The notes beneath the pieces were generated by a model. That model did not search any database, was not told the origin of the DNA, and was given only the letters and a program-made list of their open reading frames with translations. A program made the translations under genes and the position numbers. A stretch of DNA of 33,903 bases from Candidatus Wallbacteria bacterium (GTDB lineage Bacteria > Muiribacteriota > UBA6191 > JACPRK01). Of this stretch, positions 32,348 through 33,903 are shown in pieces. The stretch covers positions 1-33,903 of the forward strand of contig JACPRK010000163.1 of assembly GCA_016190005.1 (NCBI GenBank). The letters are read 5' to 3'. Each line of letters opens with the position of its first letter. Position 1 is the stretch's first letter.

Positions 32348-33670
32348 ATGTCCCTCTCCTGGTCCGACGCTGTCTCTGGTCTTGCTCCCGGCCCCGGGCC
32401 TGGGCTCTTCCGGCCGCGGGGCGATCGCTCCATCGCCGGCATTCTCCCCACGGCCTTCGAGCGCATCGGACTCGATCCGGGCCCCTTCGCATGCCGGCTG
32501 CCCGATTCTCTCGCCACCGATCGGATCTACAAGAAGCTCTTCTTCTGTCTGATCGATTCCCTGGGATTCGACGATCTGCTCGAGCGGGACGGCCTCCTCA
32601 CCCGCTGGGTCTCCGAGCGCGGCGGATGGGTCACGTCAGTTTTTCCCAGCATCACTAGCTCGGCCATCAGCTCGATTCTCCACGGCGTTCCCCCGGCTCG
32701 CCACGGCATTCTCGGCCACAAGGTCTGGAGTCGCCAGGCCCGAGGGATTGTCGACATGCTCACGTTGAAGCTCGACGGGCAGAGCGTGCCGCTTCCCGAC
32801 ACCGGGGTCGATGTGACGAGCTGGACGAGAACCCAGTCCCTGCTTTCGAGCCGCACGGTCGGGGCCGTGCCCTGCTTCCACGTCACCGCTCGCGAGCTTC
32901 TCGGATCGGGTCTCTCCAGTTTCATCTATCCGTCCAACGTGCAACGGGTGGGCTACTACAGCATGATCGAGGGGCTCTCCAAGGTGCGTCGGCTGCTGGA
33001 GCGCGAAGATCGGGCCGTCGTGAGCTTCTACACAAGCACCATCGACGGGGCCAGCCACGTGTTCGGGAAGCGCTCCCCGGAGTTTGCCTATCAACTGGCC
33101 GAGCTGGAGCGGGCGCTCCAGTGGATGGTCAGCGGTATGTCGGCAAAGACTCGAGGAGAGACGCTCTTCGCGCTGGCCTCGGATCATGGACAGTGCCTCT
33201 TCGAGCCCGCGAAGGCCTGGCGGCTTTCGTTCGATCGGCAGCGGCTTTATGGTCACTGGAGCGAGCCCCCCATTGCCGGTCGGCCGCATGGCTTCGGCCA
33301 CTCCGGAAGGGTGATGCACCTCTACGGCCAAGGCGACCCGCCTGCCGAGCTGGCCGAGACATTGGCGCGCGACGTCGAGGGGCTAGGCGTGGTGCTCTCG
33401 TCAGCGGAAGCCAGTGAGCTGGCCGGCCGCGCTCCGGACGAGCCGCTCGGCTCTCTCGAGGACGAGCTCGGCGCCCGCGTCGTTGTGTTACAGGCCGGCG
33501 CCTATCTCGATCTGGAAGTCGGTCCCGAACGCCAGCAGGCCTCCGCGCGAAACCTCGACCAGCTCCTCAGCAACCACGGAAGCCTCACCGCCGAGGAGCT
33601 CCTGGTGCCGACCGTGATTGCCGGCCTGGACGAGCTGGAGGTGGGCGAGAAGGTAGAAGGTAGAAGGTAG
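32348..33670 (+). CDS. AlkP-superfamily phosphodiesterase / nucleotide pyrophosphatase-like
   Basis: Protein of 440 residues from the type I phosphodiesterase/nucleotide pyrophosphatase group. A metal-binding Asp lies in FFCLIDSLGFDDL, the nucleophile region is FPSITSSAISSILHGVPPARHGILGH, and further metal ligands are D and H in TIDGASHVFG and DH in LASDHGQ, with H in HGFGHSG. No signal peptide is evident, so it is probably cytoplasmic. The substrate is unknown. ATG 32348 is the only early Met in frame and no ribosome site precedes it, since a heptad array abuts it. The last residues GEKVEGRR and the stop codon are read from the GTAGAAG repeats that follow, so the C-terminus has been altered by repeat growth. 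Confidence 0.82.
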   Translation: MSLSWSDAVSGLAPGPGPGLFRPRGDRSIAGILPTAFERIGLDPGPFACRLPDSLATDRIYKKLFFCLIDSLGFDDLLERDGLLTRWVSERGGWVTSVFPSITSSAISSILHGVPPARHGILGHKVWSRQARGIVDMLTLKLDGQSVPLPDTGVDVTSWTRTQSLLSSRTVGAVPCFHVTARELLGSGLSSFIYPSNVQRVGYYSMIEGLSKVRRLLEREDRAVVSFYTSTIDGASHVFGKRSPEFAYQLAELERALQWMVSGMSAKTRGETLFALASDHGQCLFEPAKAWRLSFDRQRLYGHWSEPPIAGRPHGFGHSGRVMHLYGQGDPPAELAETLARDVEGLGVVLSSAEASELAGRAPDEPLGSLEDELGARVVVLQAGAYLDLEVGPERQQASARNLDQLLSNHGSLTAEELLVPTVIAGLDELEVGEKVEGRR

Positions 33671-33729
33671 AAGGTAGAAGGTGGAAGGTGGAAGGTGGAA
33701 GGTGGAAGGGAGTAGCCAGTAGTCAGTAG
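33653..33729. repeat. Heptad repeat array 4a (GTAGAAG, GTGGAAG, TCAGTAG)
   Basis: GTAGAAG four times (33653-33680), GTGGAAG four times (33681-33708), then GGAGTAG, CCAGTAG, TCAGTAG to 33729, all in one phase. It overlaps the 3' end of the phosphodiesterase gene and supplies its stop codon. Confidence 0.9.
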
Positions 33730-33807
33730 CGGAGGTGCACGGCCACTCTCCCTGCTCTAGCCCATGCCCCAGCCCTCGCTCTCCCCGCGAGGCTACTCGC
33801 TCTACCT

Positions 33808-33903
33808 CCTGAAGCCTGATCCCTGAAGCCTGATCCCGGATCCCTGATCCCTGAACCCTGAAGCCGGATCCCAGAGCGCAGATCCCTGAACCCTGAAGCC
33901 TGA
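33808..33903. repeat. Heptad repeat array 4b (CCTGAAG/CCTGATC)
   Basis: At least 13 units in phase to the window edge: CCTGAAG, CCTGATC, CCTGAAG, CCTGATC, CCGGATC, CCTGATC, CCTGAAC, CCTGAAG, CCGGATC, two decayed units, CCTGAAC, CCTGAAG. It probably continues past the window. 33730-33807 holds no recognised feature. Confidence 0.88.

Overview
The window is a 33.9 kb piece of a high-GC bacterial chromosome. The organism looks Gram-negative: it encodes a porin ending in phenylalanine, lipoproteins, periplasmic binding proteins and type IV pilus ATPases. The phylum cannot be fixed from the sequence alone. The gene mix fits Acidobacteriota or another deep-branching diderm lineage better than a classical proteobacterium, but this is a weak inference. 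There are no rRNA, tRNA, CRISPR or phage genes.

Layout. (1) 37-1577: an IS1182-type insertion element whose ends are complex palindromes. (2) 1495-3038, minus strand: a membrane HTTM-domain protein and its small partner. The same palindromic repeat brackets the HTTM gene and is translated at both ends. (3) 3131-9714: an oligopeptide-type ABC importer (binding protein plus two permeases, no ATPase), a small TPR protein and a radical SAM enzyme. (4) 9931-14631: a HAD phosphatase followed by a complete ferric-iron-type ABC importer. (5) 14610-18183, minus strand: an adenylate cyclase, a porin and a phosphate-binding-like periplasmic protein. (6) 18330-20520: a polyprenyl diphosphate synthase and a flippase-like membrane protein. 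(7) 20560-26443: a PilT ATPase fused to a long HEAT-repeat array, a TPR protein preceded by a possible structured RNA leader, a secreted protein of unknown function and a beta-propeller protein. (8) 26471-29542, minus strand: an NHL-repeat remnant, a PilB/GspE ATPase and a double cyclic-nucleotide-binding regulator. (9) 29721-33670: a 72-residue small protein, an alpha-glucan phosphorylase and an AlkP-superfamily phosphodiesterase.

How the genes may work together. The PilB-type ATPase, the PilT-HEAT fusion, the cNMP-binding regulator and the class III adenylate cyclase suggest cAMP control of type IV pili or gliding. This is inference from gene content only. The other genes are mainly uptake (peptide, iron, phosphate), isoprenoid or envelope lipid handling, and glycogen use.

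The most unusual features are the translated palindromes around the HTTM gene, the 7-nt-period repeat arrays in four gaps that run exactly up to stop or start codons, the HEAT-PilT fusion, the possible GEMM-like leader at 23402-23468, and a set of genes whose -10-like hexamer lies 6-8 nt before the start codon (possible leaderless transcripts).
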